From NCBI GenBank assembly GCA_021324045.1, contig JAJPJV010000039.1:1-42954 (forward strand): 42,954 nucleotides of DNA, written 5' to 3'. Source of the stretch: Actinomycetota bacterium (lineage in GTDB: Bacteria > Actinomycetota > Acidimicrobiia > Acidimicrobiales > RAAP-2). The translations under genes were made by a program, and so were the position numbers. This document shows positions 26,390 through 34,905 of this stretch, piece after piece; positions within the stretch are counted from its first letter, which is position 1; every line of letters begins with the position of its first letter. The notes under the pieces are model-generated. The model was not told where the DNA came from, ran no database searches, and saw nothing but the letters and a program-made list of their open reading frames with translations.

Positions 26390-27630
26390 GGATGCAAGTC
26401 AAGTGGTTCGAGCGAAGGTTCTCGGTTCGGAGACGAACTGGCGATAGGCCCGTTCGGCATGGATGGCGACCTGCTGCTCGCGGACGCGCTGGTCAGCCGA
26501 GGCGTAAACCCGGCCGCCGCTGCGCTTGCCGCGAGTCGTGGGTGCTCCGGCCGTGAGTTCCATCCGTCGCCGCTTCTCTGCGGTGAGCGAGGGTCGGCCG
26601 AAGCTGTACTCCTCGTCCTTTGTGAGCATGTGCCAGAAGAGGACCACGAGCAGCGGATCCAGGCCCGCCGCGGGGTCAACGTGGCCACGGTGGCCGCGGC
26701 AAAGGCGCGGAGCGGCCCGGGATTCCGAGCGACCACCCAGGCGAACTCGACAAGAGCCCAGCGGGCGCCGGCGCTGGGCTGCTTGGAGATCGAGCCGTGA
26801 CGAGCTGGCGCGATCTCGGACTGGTGGACCTTCGGATCCAAGCCGAGATCGCTCACGAGCTGGCTCGGGTTCTCAAAGCGGCTGATGTCGCCGACCGCAG
26901 CCGTGACCGCCGATGCAGTAGTGAGGTTCACCCCCGGCACGGTGAGCAGCAGCTCGATCGAGTGGTCAACGAGTGCCGCCCGGGCGATGACCTGGTCCAG
27001 GCGGGAGCGCTCCTCGCCCAAGAACCGCAACTGGCGGAGGCACGACGACACCGTCTCTCGCTCGTCAGAGGGCAGCTCGACGCCGTCGGCCAGCCACACC
27101 TCAGGGAAGAAGCTGGTGCCAAGGAGCTGGGCCAGGGTCCGGGCATCGAGCTGGTCGGTCTTGGCCCGTGCCGCTCCGATCGTCTTGGTGACCGCGGCGT
27201 TGGCCACGACGACCCGCGCCACGTGGGGCTCGATGATCCGGGCGATGGCAAGGGCGTTGCCGGTTGCCTCGAGCCCGACTTGATCGGTCGGCCGCAGCGA
27301 CGAAGCGAACGCGACCAGCGCTGCTCGGCGCGCCGGCACTCTCGGATGTCGGCTGACCTTTCCGTCGTCGCGATGGACATCAAGACCGATCGAACGCATC
27401 CCTGCTCCTCTCGTCATCGGTTGGGAGACAGGCGGGCGAACGACAACTACGGATACGGGCTCGCAGCACAACCGGGCCCGTCGCAGGGGCGGTCAACTAC
27501 AACGGCGGGCTCGAAGCCCATAGTTGTGGTCTCGGCCTGCCCTACCTGCGTTCTCCCGGGAACCCCGGACCCGGTGAGGCTGAAAGTAACCAACCGAGCA
27601 CCGTGGCGCCCGGTCCCATTGTCATGGCCC
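26390..27630 (-). mobile_element. IS110-family element inserted into the IS481 transposase gene
   Basis: Boundaries are set by where the IS481 reading stops (FYAYY, 26389) and resumes (YNEV, 27631). The insert is about 1.24 kb with its transposase on the minus strand. No terminal inverted repeats are apparent, as is usual for this family. CCTAC occurs at both junctions (26382-26386 and 27629-27633), which could be a short duplication or chance. Confidence 0.8.
26399..27399 (-). pseudogene. IS110-family transposase (copy A), frameshifted
   Basis: From the ATG at 27399 the frame gives the RuvC-like DEDD part (SIGLDVHRDDGKVS, VGLEATGNALAIARIIEPH, KTDQLDARTLAQLLG) and the C-terminal transposase_20 part (LLLTVPGVNLTTASAVTAAVGDISRF, SDLGLDPKVHQSE, GSISKQPSAGARWALVEFAW). 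Near 26690 it shifts to another frame, which continues VLFWHMLTKDEEYSFGRPSLTAEKRRRMEL and ends at 26399. The usual Lys in the first motif is Arg. Serine-recombinase-like catalysis needs both parts, so the frameshift should inactivate it. Confidence 0.85.
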
Positions 27631-28019
27631 TACAACGAGGTCCGCCCCCAGCGCGCCATCGGGTCGGCGCACGCCGGCGTAGGCCGATGGCGCCCGAAAG
27701 AAGGCAGCCCCGTCGGGCAGACATCACCATCCCCACCCACTACCGCGTCCGGCAGTGACCGCATCGACGGTGACGGCAAGGTCACCTTGCGTTACCGGTC
27801 GCGGCTGCTGCATCTGGGCGTCGGCCGCCGCTGGGCCGGCACTCGAGTGCTCCTGCTCGTCGCCGACTTGGACGTGCGCGTCGTCAACGAGCAGGGAGAG
27901 CTCTTGGCCGAGTTCCGGCTCGACCCCACGAGGGTCTACCAAGCCCAGAAAAGGCCAGGCCGAGGTGGCTAGCCTCGTCCGGGATGTCCTGAGATAACTG
28001 TCCGGGATGTCTCGCGACA

Positions 28020-28740
28020 CAACATGCCTTGAGTTCGTCGATCTGAGGCCGCAGGGCCTTCAGCACCTCAACGAAGGCCGTCACGACCACGCCGCGCACG
28101 TCGTCGTCGCTGACGGCGCCCTTGATTGCGTTGGTCAGCCGACCGAAGAGCTCGGCCGCGGTCTTGCGGCCGCAGTAGCCGTTGGCTCGCAGTCAGGCAC
28201 CCATGCGCTTCTACGACAGCCACCGGGCCCGAGCTAGAAACGGAAAGCGCTCCAGGAACCGCAAGCTGATCAGGCTGTCGATGTCGGCGAAGAGTCCCAC
28301 GGCGCCCGAAAACACGAGCCTCAGATCTGCACGGAGTTGGTTTGCCGCGGCTACCCGGGCCTCGACGAGGTCCTTCCTTGCTCGCACCGGTGCCCGACGG
28401 TGCGCAGGCAGTCGGCCAGTACATAGGCGTCGGAGCGGTCCGACTTGTTGCCAGCCGTCCCATGGCGCTCGCACAGGGCCTTGACCGACCGGCTTGCGAC
28501 CACCACCACCTCGAAGCTGGCCTCGAGCAAAGCGTCAACCACCGGACCGTCGGGTCGCTCGATCGCCACCCCGCCCACCGTCCACTTGTCGACTCGCCGG
28601 CACAGCTCCTCGAGGTCCGCGGCGCTGTGCTCGATGTCGAACTCGTCGACCGCGCCCCCGGCTTCGTCGACAATCGCTATGGCGTGGGCATCGGTCGCCC
28701 AGTCCACGCCGCCAAAGCGGATCGTGGGATCCTTCCTGTC
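28020..28740 (-). pseudogene. IS110-family transposase (copy B), 5' part only
   Basis: From about 28740 the minus strand reads IRFGGVDWATDAHAIAIVDEAG, GGVAIERPDGPVVDALLE, VVVASRSVKALCERHGTAGN and KSDRSDAYVLADCLRTVGHR. At about 28385 it shifts frame to VRARKDLVEARVAAANQL and continues to FLARARWLS, where a TAG (about 28213) and a TGA (about 28195) interrupt it. LRANGYCGRKTAAELFGRL and VVVTAFVEVLKALRPQIDELKA follow, and the sequence is then cut at the IS481 end (28019). This group differs from copy A and belongs to another IS110 branch. A likely continuation (DELTARTAEQLDAHVD) is on the other side of the IS481 element, left of 25480. Confidence 0.85.
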
Positions 28741-29587
28741 AGCCTCCTCGCTGATAGCCCAGTGGGGAAGCACCCGGTGGTCGATGGACGTGTCTGCCGG
28801 TCGCTCACTGATCGGCGCTCTGGGGCGCTCAGCCCTATAGCCAGTCGGCACGTCCTGGGCCGCCGGCCCTCGCTGCACTCGTCGTGGCGGTCGAGCCGCA
28901 AGCGTTCCAAGTGATGGACCGGCGGTCACTAGGGGTGCGACGCCAGCCTGACGGCCAGCGGCGAATGGATGGTGGATCAGTGAGCCACTACCGGCACGTC
29001 TCCGTAATGAAGGCCCAAGGGGTTCCCGGTCCAGGCGGCGTGCGGCAGCCGAGGTGCCGACCTCGGCTGACTACGACTGGGCCGAGCGCTCGAAGGCCTC
29101 CACCGAGGCCGAGTGGAACGAGGCGGTCCTCGTGAACGCCATGTGGGACATCCACCACAACCACGACGACACCGACGGCAGCTCTCGAATGACCAACGAA
29201 CTGAAGCGGCGGGACCGCCAGGTCAACCATACGCGCACCGAGTGCCTGATGGTCGAGAACGGCCTGTACGCCAGAGACGGCCGACGGCGCAAGGTCCGCA
29301 CCACCATCCCCGACATCACCGCCCCGCCGCTTCCCGACCTGCTCGGGCGCGACTCCACCCCGGGCGAGCCAGCCCAGCGCACCTGCGGGAATATCACCTA
29401 TATCCCCACCGCGAGGGCTGACTCTATATCTCCGACGTCCTCGATATCAGTTTGAGGCGGATCATCGGCTACGCGTTGTGCGACCACATGCGCAGCGAGC
29501 TGGTCGAGCAAGCCCTTGACATGGCTGTCGCCACCCGGGGCGGCGACGTCGCCGACATGGTGTTCCACCACGACCGCGGGGCCCAGG

Positions 29588-30860
29588 GCGGATTCAACTG
29601 GTTGTCGCAGCACCCCAAGGATGGAGGTGTAAGCGATGGGGATCACGAGACAACAGCGGGCGACCTGGCCAATGCGAGGCAACATGTTCTTACCGGGCGC
29701 GCCGTCGCTTCCTCGTCAGCACAAGGTGTGGTTCTGGGAGACCATCGCTCGAGGAGCGACGACCGAGGAGGCGGTGACCGCCACAGGGGTATCGGTCTCA
29801 GTGGGCACCAGGTGGTTCCGCGAGGCTGGTGGGATGTGCCCGATCAGCCTCGCTCCAACTCCAGCCGTTACCTCTCGCTTGCCGAGCGCGAGGAGATCGC
29901 GATCTCGCCCATATAACGAGAAGCTCCACGCCTACGTCGAGGACCGCCTGTCGGGTCTCGTGACCCGGCCGGACGGCACCGAGGTGCACGGTCCCACCGT
30001 TCGTTTCAAGGGTCGCCGTCACGGCCGGTCGCCAGGACCGCCGGTGGGCAAAGGCATGGAGCCCTGAGCAGATCGCAAAGCGTCTTCCGCTGGACTTCCC
30101 CGACGACGAGACTATGCGCATCTCCCACGAGGCCATCTACCAGTCGCTCTTCGTCCAGGGCCGCGGGGCGCTCAAACGCGACCTCGTGACCTGCCTTCGG
30201 AGCGGGAGGGCCCTGCGGGTTCCACGAGCGCGCGCGAAAGGCCGAGGGAAGAACTTCATCACGCCCGAGGTGCTGATCTCCGAACGGCCGGCAGAAGCCG
30301 AGGACCGCGCCGTGCCCGGTCACTGGGAGGGTGATCTCATCATCGGTCTCGACAAGTCCGCCATCGGCACGCTCGTCGAGCGCACCACGCGCTACACGAT
30401 GCTGCTCCACCTGCCGCCCATGGAAGGTCACGACCAGGCCGTGAAGGTGAAGAGCGGGCCGCCGCTCGCCGGTCACGGCGCCGAGGCTGTCCGGGACGCG
30501 ATCGCCGCCAAGATCATGACGCTCCCAGAGCACCTGCGAAGATCGCTCACCTGGGACCAGGGCACCGAGATGGCCCGACACGCGAAGCTCGGATCGACAC
30601 CGGGCTGGTCGTCTACTTCGCCAACCCGCACTCGCCGTGGATACGTGGGACGAACGAGAACACGAACGGGCTCTTGCGCCAGTACTTCCCCAAGGGCACC
30701 GATCTCTACCGTTGGGATCGTGACGATCTCGACGCCGTCGCCCTTGCCCTCAACACGCGTCCGCGGAAGACGCTCGGCTGGCGCACTCCCGCAGAGGCAC
30801 TCGATGCTCTTCTACAATCAAATGGAGGAGCCAGTGTTGCGACGACCGGTTGAGCCGAGG
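29588..30860 (+). mobile_element. IS30-family element inserted in the IS3 transposase gene
   Basis: Imperfect terminal inverted repeats: left 29591-29613 (starting GATTCAACTGGTTGTCGCAG) and right 30834-30856, matching at 18 of 23 positions with only transition differences. Length about 1.27 kb. Flanks read through as HHDRGAQ and YMGRDF of the IS3 protein, so the borders are accurate to a few bases. CAG/CAA at the two borders could be a drifted 3-bp target duplication. Confidence 0.8.
29636..30853 (+). pseudogene. IS30-family transposase, broken
   Basis: An ATG at 29636 with GGAGGTG upstream gives an N-terminal region (VWFWETIARGATTEEAVTA and WFREAGGM), then a frameshift near 29853 to RYLSLAEREEIAI. 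A deletion follows near 29913 that removes most of the helix-turn-helix region, joining to NEKLHAYVEDRLSGL. Another frameshift near 30050 brings [64 protein letters not shown]. After a last shift near 30590 come [22 protein letters not shown] and [21 protein letters not shown]. The three DDE residues are all present, but the frame is broken several times. Confidence 0.85.
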
Positions 30861-31288
30861 CAATACATGGGTCGGGACTTCCGGGCGTTGTGCCTGCGTC
30901 AAAAGATCTCCCAGTCGGTCGGATGCATCGGCTCGAGCCAGGACAACGCCGTGGCCGAGAGCTTCTGGGCGACCCTCAAATGCGAGCTCGTGAGCCGCTA
31001 CCGCTTCGCCACTCGTGCCGAGGCACGGCGGGCGATCATCGCTTGGATCAAGCGCTACAACGCCTTACACCTGCACTCGACGCTCGGCAACGTTCTACCG
31101 CTCGAATGGGAACTACGTTACGCACAGCGCGACCTGCTGGCCGCATTACCGTGTGTCCGGCTAACGGGGGAAAGGCCAGTCGGCTGTGGATCGCGAACCT
31201 GACCGACGTCACCCGGCCGGTCGAAGACCCGTCGCCGACAAACCCGGCATTCACCAAACCCGGGGCGCTGCAGCATGCGAGCAGTTCA

Positions 31289-32965
31289 TCAGTGGACGAA
31301 GGGGCTAAAGACCTTCACCCCCACGATGACGACAGCGACGACGATGTAGGCGCGCAATCCGTAGACGCTCACCTTGCGCAACAGCGTCTCGCGGGGCTTG
31401 GGCAGTTGGTCGAGTCGGGGCATCCGCCAGGTCTTACGGTCAAGCGCCCTTACCACGGCGCGCTGGTCGACCATCTGGCCTCGAGCGATCCGCCGGCGCC
31501 TCATCCACACGAGCACGGGGACGAGGATCGCACCGAGCGCGCCGGCTGCGGCGAAGCAGGTCTCGGTAAGGGCCACCCCGTTGACCTGTGGGAACAAGGT
31601 GGAGATGGTGAGGTCCAAGGACAGCACAACGAGCACCGAGACGACGAGCCCGGCGAAGAAGTTGATCACCGGGCCGTTCACCCACGGTCCGAGGACGTCG
31701 GTGTCGTTGCAGAGCAGCAGCAAAAACAGCACCGCTGATGGCAGCAGGATCCCGGCCAGCACCTGAACGTACTGCGTGGCGGTCCCCAAGAAGGCGTTCG
31801 ACCCCAGCACCACAACCAGGCAGGCAAGGAAGATCTGGACGCCGTAGGCACCGTAGAACAGGGGTGCCGTGCGCACCGTACGGTGAAGCGAGTGGAACCG
31901 GTTGAAGCTGTCGCCGAACGCGTACGAGGTGGACAGCGACACTGCCCCTGCCCCGACGAGCGCGGCGAACACCAGCATCACCGCGGCGATGCCCCCAGCG
32001 ACCGGTCCGAGCGTGACGGCGATCGCGTGGTTGAACCATCCCGAATCGGTGTACGCGGCCGAGGGCCCGAAGGCCTTTGTGTGGTAGAGGGCGGCGCCGA
32101 AGATGATCATGCCCGCCGCTCCCACCGTCGTGGCCACGCCACCGACGAAGGTGTCGAGCCGCTCGTAGTTGAGCCAGCGCGGGCTGATGCGCTTGTCGAG
32201 CACGTTGGACTGCTGGAAGAACAGCTGCCAGGGGGCGACCGTCGTTCCGATGAGGGCCACGATCAGAAGGATCGCCGAGGCCGAGACTCCCCCGGCAACT
32301 CCGGGGACCACGAGGTGATCACCGATCGGCCCCCAGCGCGGGTGGGCGAGGAAGACCGCAGGAATGACAACGAAGCTGCCCAGGATCATTGCGAACATGA
32401 ACCGCTCCCACCAGCGAAAGCGTCCCGTAGCAGCGATGGCGAAGAGCATCACCCCGGCGACGCTCACCGAGAGGAGCTTCGGCACTCCGAAGTAACCGAG
32501 GCCGAAGTAGATCCCGATGAACTCGGTGAGCAGTGTCAAGAAGTTGAGCAGGAACAGGTCGAAGACCGCGAAAGCTGCCCACGCCCGCCCGAAGCGCTCG
32601 CGAATGAGCCGTGCATGACCGACACCGGTGACGGTGCCGAGGCGTGCCACCATCTCCTGGCAGAGGAGCAAGACCGGGAGGAGCACCAAGATCACCCACA
32701 AAAGGCTGTAGCCGTAGTGCTGGCCGGCCTGGGTGTAGGTCTGCACCCCGCCAGCGTCGTTGTCGCCGACCATCACGATGAGCCCGGGGCCCATGATGGC
32801 GGCGAAGGTGAGCAAGCGACGCTTCCAGGATCGGCGAGGCGCGTGGTCGCGCATCGAGACTGTGCCGAGCGCGCCTTCGATGTCACCGATGTGCGCGGGG
32901 TCGAGCACCGCGGGGGCAAAATCGATGTCTTCGTCGACGACAACGGCGGCATCACGCGTGGTCAT
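31289..32965 (-). CDS. NRAMP-family divalent metal transporter, non-canonical site (possible Mg2+/Mn2+ transporter)
   Basis: 558 residues with about 11 membrane helices. A hydrophilic N terminus of about 50 residues precedes TM1. The unwound TM1 motif is GDNDAGGV (68-74), where classical NRAMPs have DPGN. TM6 has GTTVAPWQ (240-247) in place of ATVMPH, so the metal-selective Met and the His are replaced by Ala244 and Trp246. These changes match what I recall of NRAMP-related magnesium transporters, which handle harder ions; that identification is inference. The ATG at 32965 has a near-perfect AGGAGGTG. The 3' end is 19 bases from the IS3 remnant. The preceding leader (32966-33258) carries a proline-rich mini-ORF and alternative hairpins. 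Confidence 0.88.
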   Translation of the reverse strand: MTTRDAAVVVDEDIDFAPAVLDPAHIGDIEGALGTVSMRDHAPRRSWKRRLLTFAAIMGPGLIVMVGDNDAGGVQTYTQAGQHYGYSLLWVILVLLPVLLLCQEMVARLGTVTGVGHARLIRERFGRAWAAFAVFDLFLLNFLTLLTEFIGIYFGLGYFGVPKLLSVSVAGVMLFAIAATGRFRWWERFMFAMILGSFVVIPAVFLAHPRWGPIGDHLVVPGVAGGVSASAILLIVALIGTTVAPWQLFFQQSNVLDKRISPRWLNYERLDTFVGGVATTVGAAGMIIFGAALYHTKAFGPSAAYTDSGWFNHAIAVTLGPVAGGIAAVMLVFAALVGAGAVSLSTSYAFGDSFNRFHSLHRTVRTAPLFYGAYGVQIFLACLVVVLGSNAFLGTATQYVQVLAGILLPSAVLFLLLLCNDTDVLGPWVNGPVINFFAGLVVSVLVVLSLDLTISTLFPQVNGVALTETCFAAAGALGAILVPVLVWMRRRRIARGQMVDQRAVVRALDRKTWRMPRLDQLPKPRETLLRKVSVYGLRAYIVVAVVIVGVKVFSPFVH

Positions 32966-33186
32966 CAGTCACCTCCTTCGCGTCTTGAGCAAGAAAGGAC
33001 CAGAAAGACGGCATTCAGATGCGCCAGAAGGGCGAATTCAGATACGGAGTCAGGGCGCGCCGTCACAGCCCGACTGACCCGCGATCGGATCAGTGACGTG
33101 CGCGCAGCGGCATCACGAGCTGCACGAAGGAGCGCTACCCCTGCGTCGGCACCTCGGAGCCGACCTGATCAGCCGACCGAATCAGC
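32966..33186 (-). promoter_or_regulatory. Structured leader with mutually exclusive hairpins
   Basis: Between the mini-ORF stop and the transporter start there are 221 bases. On the minus strand GTCGGC occurs twice (33177-33172 and 33164-33159) and the complement GCCGAC once (33150-33145), so only one GTCGGC can pair at a time. The first copy lies 9 bases after the mini-ORF stop and would be covered by a ribosome there. Further down, ACTGA/TCAGT and GTCAC/GTGAC pairs at 33062-33097 form a second hairpin. No T-run follows, so any termination would be Rho-dependent. The strong AGGAGGTG of the transporter is at the end. Confidence 0.55.
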
Positions 33187-33258
33187 TCAGGACAGTCGCT
33201 TGGAGACGCCGGGGCGCGGACCTGGAGGCTGGGGACTATGAGGTTCTGAACTCATCAT
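33187..33258 (-). CDS. Proline-rich leader peptide (candidate)
   Basis: 23 codons, starting ATG ATG with AAGGAGGAGG seven bases upstream, a far better ribosome site than most genes here. The peptide contains EPHSPQPPGPRPG: six prolines within eleven positions, including one PP pair, and ends SKRLS. Proline-rich leaders upstream of Mg2+ transport genes (such as mgtL in enterobacteria) slow ribosomes when Mg2+ is low and change the fate of the downstream RNA. Here a hairpin switch begins nine bases after the stop, and the downstream gene encodes an NRAMP-related transporter. I infer a similar control, with no evidence beyond sequence. The alternative is chance: GC-rich DNA gives many prolines. 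Confidence 0.5.
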   Translation of the reverse strand: MMSSEPHSPQPPGPRPGVSKRLS

Positions 33259-33423
33259 CCACCTCCTCCTTCGTCGCCGACGACGCGACAGAAATGTTAC
33301 TACGACGCGCTATTCAAGCGCCTCATCGTCACGGGTACACGCGTCGATGTCGGACTGGCACATCCGCCGAGGGTCGGGATCGTCCAAGACGTCGAAGTCG
33401 ACAGCCACCTCGGCGAGCGTCGC
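33259..33423. other. Short region between permease and leader
   Basis: 165 bases downstream of the APC permease stop. The permease frame continues beyond its TGA for 37 codons to a TAG at 33310-33312 (acidic, with two Cys) with high G/C at third positions. The promoter for the leader and transporter should be within this stretch, but I cannot place it. Confidence 0.35.
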
Positions 33424-34905
33424 TCAGCGCCGCGCCTTGGCGGCCACCTCGTGCGCAAGCCCTTCGACCCCATCGTCGCGCCGGTTGGGCTCACGCAAGA
33501 CGTCCGTGCCGGTGAAATGAAAGGTCGACGACGGCCGCCGTCCGGTCCACCAGGCGAAGGCGACCCCAAGAACGATCAGGATGGCCACGGTTTGATCGAC
33601 TCCTCCACCGATTGCCTTGGGGCCGTAGATGAAGAAGGTCACGAGGAGGGCCCCCATGAAGATGCTGGAAAAGATCGCACCAACGGTCAGCAATCGGTGG
33701 GAGTGTGGCTGAAGTTGGACGTCAGGCAGGCGCTTGTGCCCGGTGGTCAGGAACACCGTCGCGGTCAGCGAATCCATGAAGAACTCAGCAAGGAGAAAGA
33801 ACCCGGCACTGGAGAGCACGAGGTTGAAGAAAGAGCTGAGCGAGGATACGAACAGCTGCAGGCCAACGACCACGACGGTCAAGCCGAGGGCGGCCAACGT
33901 GGCCACGTGAGGCACGTCATGGCGGTTGAGCTTCCCGAAGCTCGAGGGGATGAGTCGCTCCCTCCCCATGGCGTAAAGGGCTCGGATGAGAATGAAGCTC
34001 GTCAACCACAATCCGCCTGCGGTCGAAAGCAGGATCGGCAGCAATATTGCCCACGGCTCGCCGGGGATGAGTCGGTGCGACCATACGGCGAGCGGGTCGG
34101 TGGAATTCGCCAACAGGTGCATCGGCGTCTCACCCAAGACGAGGGGGTAGAGCACGGCGTAGAAAAGCAGTGCCCCGAAGGCACCGATGATCCCGCCGAC
34201 CCCAGGGTGGTGACGAGGGCGCTGAGACTCCTCCGCCGCATAGCTGTCGATCTCCCAGCCATCGAGGATCGTGGCCGCAATCACCGCGACGATGAGGATG
34301 CCGCCGATCGGAGGATTTCCGAAATGGATGGGGACAGAGATTCGATGCCAGTTGAGGACCCCAAGGGCACCGAACGCCATCAGTGAGGCCATCTCGACGC
34401 AGAAGAAGACCTGGGTGATGCGCGCGGTCGGCTTCGCACCGAGCAGGAGGGGCACTGCGGCGACGATGATCCACAAAAGCGTCACCGCCATCTGGAGACC
34501 CGGAGACGCCTCAGAGTGCGGCGCCACAAGTGCAAGGGTGTAGGCACTCGCCGGGATGGCGATCGGAGGGATGGACAAGAAGTAGGCAAGGATGAGAATC
34601 CACGCTTGGTAGTGCGATGCCCTCCTCCCGAGGATGCGCGCCGACCAGTGGTACGAAGCGCCAGCGTGGGGGAAGTGGCGGTTGAGCAGCCGAAAGACGA
34701 AGCTCGACACTACGAACGGCACGGCGAGGACGGCGATCGCCGGCAGTGTCCACCATCCCGCTTGTGCGGCCATCACGCCGCCGGTCGCCGTGACGGAGAA
34801 CAACGGGCCAACGCTCGAGACCGACAGTGGCACCAGATCCCACATGCGCAACGACTGGCGCAGCTGGCCCCCTGAGCTCCGCTCTCCATTCGCGTCGAGT
34901 GACAT
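33424..34905 (-). CDS. APC-superfamily amino acid permease
   Basis: 493 residues with about 12 membrane helices. The first helix contains LVPLSVSSVGPLFSVTATGG, an APC TM1 break, and the loop RLLNRHFPHAGASYHWSARILG matches the FPxAGGxYxW motif after TM2. GWEIDSYAAEESQRPRHHPG matches the AEE(T/S) segment between TM6 and TM7. The ATG at 34905 has GGGCGAGGTG upstream; the longer frame to 34965 lacks support. Takes up amino acids or polyamines at the cytoplasmic membrane. It is divergent from alanine dehydrogenase, 612 bp away, which might mean a shared substrate, but this is weak. Confidence 0.88.
   Translation of the reverse strand: MSLDANGERSSGGQLRQSLRMWDLVPLSVSSVGPLFSVTATGGVMAAQAGWWTLPAIAVLAVPFVVSSFVFRLLNRHFPHAGASYHWSARILGRRASHYQAWILILAYFLSIPPIAIPASAYTLALVAPHSEASPGLQMAVTLLWIIVAAVPLLLGAKPTARITQVFFCVEMASLMAFGALGVLNWHRISVPIHFGNPPIGGILIVAVIAATILDGWEIDSYAAEESQRPRHHPGVGGIIGAFGALLFYAVLYPLVLGETPMHLLANSTDPLAVWSHRLIPGEPWAILLPILLSTAGGLWLTSFILIRALYAMGRERLIPSSFGKLNRHDVPHVATLAALGLTVVVVGLQLFVSSLSSFFNLVLSSAGFFLLAEFFMDSLTATVFLTTGHKRLPDVQLQPHSHRLLTVGAIFSSIFMGALLVTFFIYGPKAIGGGVDQTVAILIVLGVAFAWWTGRRPSSTFHFTGTDVLREPNRRDDGVEGLAHEVAAKARR

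Larger units (their letters stand above)
25544..27972 (+). pseudogene. IS481-family transposase, broken and split
   Basis: The 5' frame (25544-25978) gives the helix-turn-helix part with VCEAHGISRSWLYELIARYRE and ends ELPNEC at a TGA where relatives have Trp (ERWQAD). The catalytic core continues after this stop (ADVTHWQLADRREVEVLNMIDDRSRL), then shifts frame (AAESFGDPASFLTDNGPIFS), and again to VERFHQTMKKFLTAQEG. At FYAYY (about 26389) it is cut by the IS110 insert. It resumes at about 27631 with YNEVRPQRAIG and runs to the C-terminal LRYRSRLLHLGVGRRWAGTR part, ending at 27972. At least one nonsense change, two frameshifts and one insertion make it non-functional. Confidence 0.88.
25508..28019 (+). 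mobile_element. IS481-family element, split by an IS110-family insertion
   Basis: Terminal inverted repeats of 21 bases are visible: left 25508-25528 (starting TGTCGCGAGACATGCCGGAC) and right 27999-28019, whose complement differs at one position. Between them is a broken transposase in the plus direction, itself interrupted by about 1.24 kb of IS110 DNA. Without that insert the element is about 1.27 kb, a normal IS481 length. I see no clear target duplication at the ends. A second subterminal copy of GTCCGGGATGTC lies at 27978-27989. Confidence 0.85.
28980..31150 (+). pseudogene. IS3-family transposase OrfB, broken and split
   Basis: The 5' part starts HYRHVSVMKAQGVP, then shifts frame (YDWAERSKAS, NAMWDIHHNHDDT, VENGLYARDGRRRKVRTTIPD, GNITYIPT) and again to YISDVLDISLRRIIGYALCDHM, then VEQALDMAVATRGGDVADMVFHHDRGAQ. 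Here it is cut at about 29590. The remainder resumes at about 30866 with YMGRDFRALCLRQKISQSV, IGSSQDNAVAESFWATLKCELV and YNALHLHSTLGNVLPLEWE. The DDE residues (D of HHDRG, E of AESFW) are on different sides of the insert. Two frameshifts also occur, so it is dead. Confidence 0.85.
28980..31270 (+). mobile_element. IS3-family remnant, split by an IS30-family insertion
   Basis: OrfB-like coding is found at 28980-29590 and 30866-31150. The right end (about 31240-31270) carries TTCACCAAACCCGGGGCG, which resembles the known ends of actinobacterial IS3 elements. No matching left end or OrfA was found; the left part is truncated near copy B of IS110. An IS30-type element separates the two halves. 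Confidence 0.8.

Noticed and set aside
25400-31270. CRISPR array or integron-like repeats
   Set aside because: Repeats here are IS ends and broken transposases; there is no regular spacer pattern.
32966-33186. A known Mn2+ or Mg2+ riboswitch (yybP-ykoY or M-box)
   Set aside because: I could not find the conserved core bases; the hairpins instead fit a translation-coupled leader.
31883-33241. 452-codon plus-strand open frame
   Set aside because: Antisense to the NRAMP-related gene and leader; His/Asp/Arg-rich shadow sequence.
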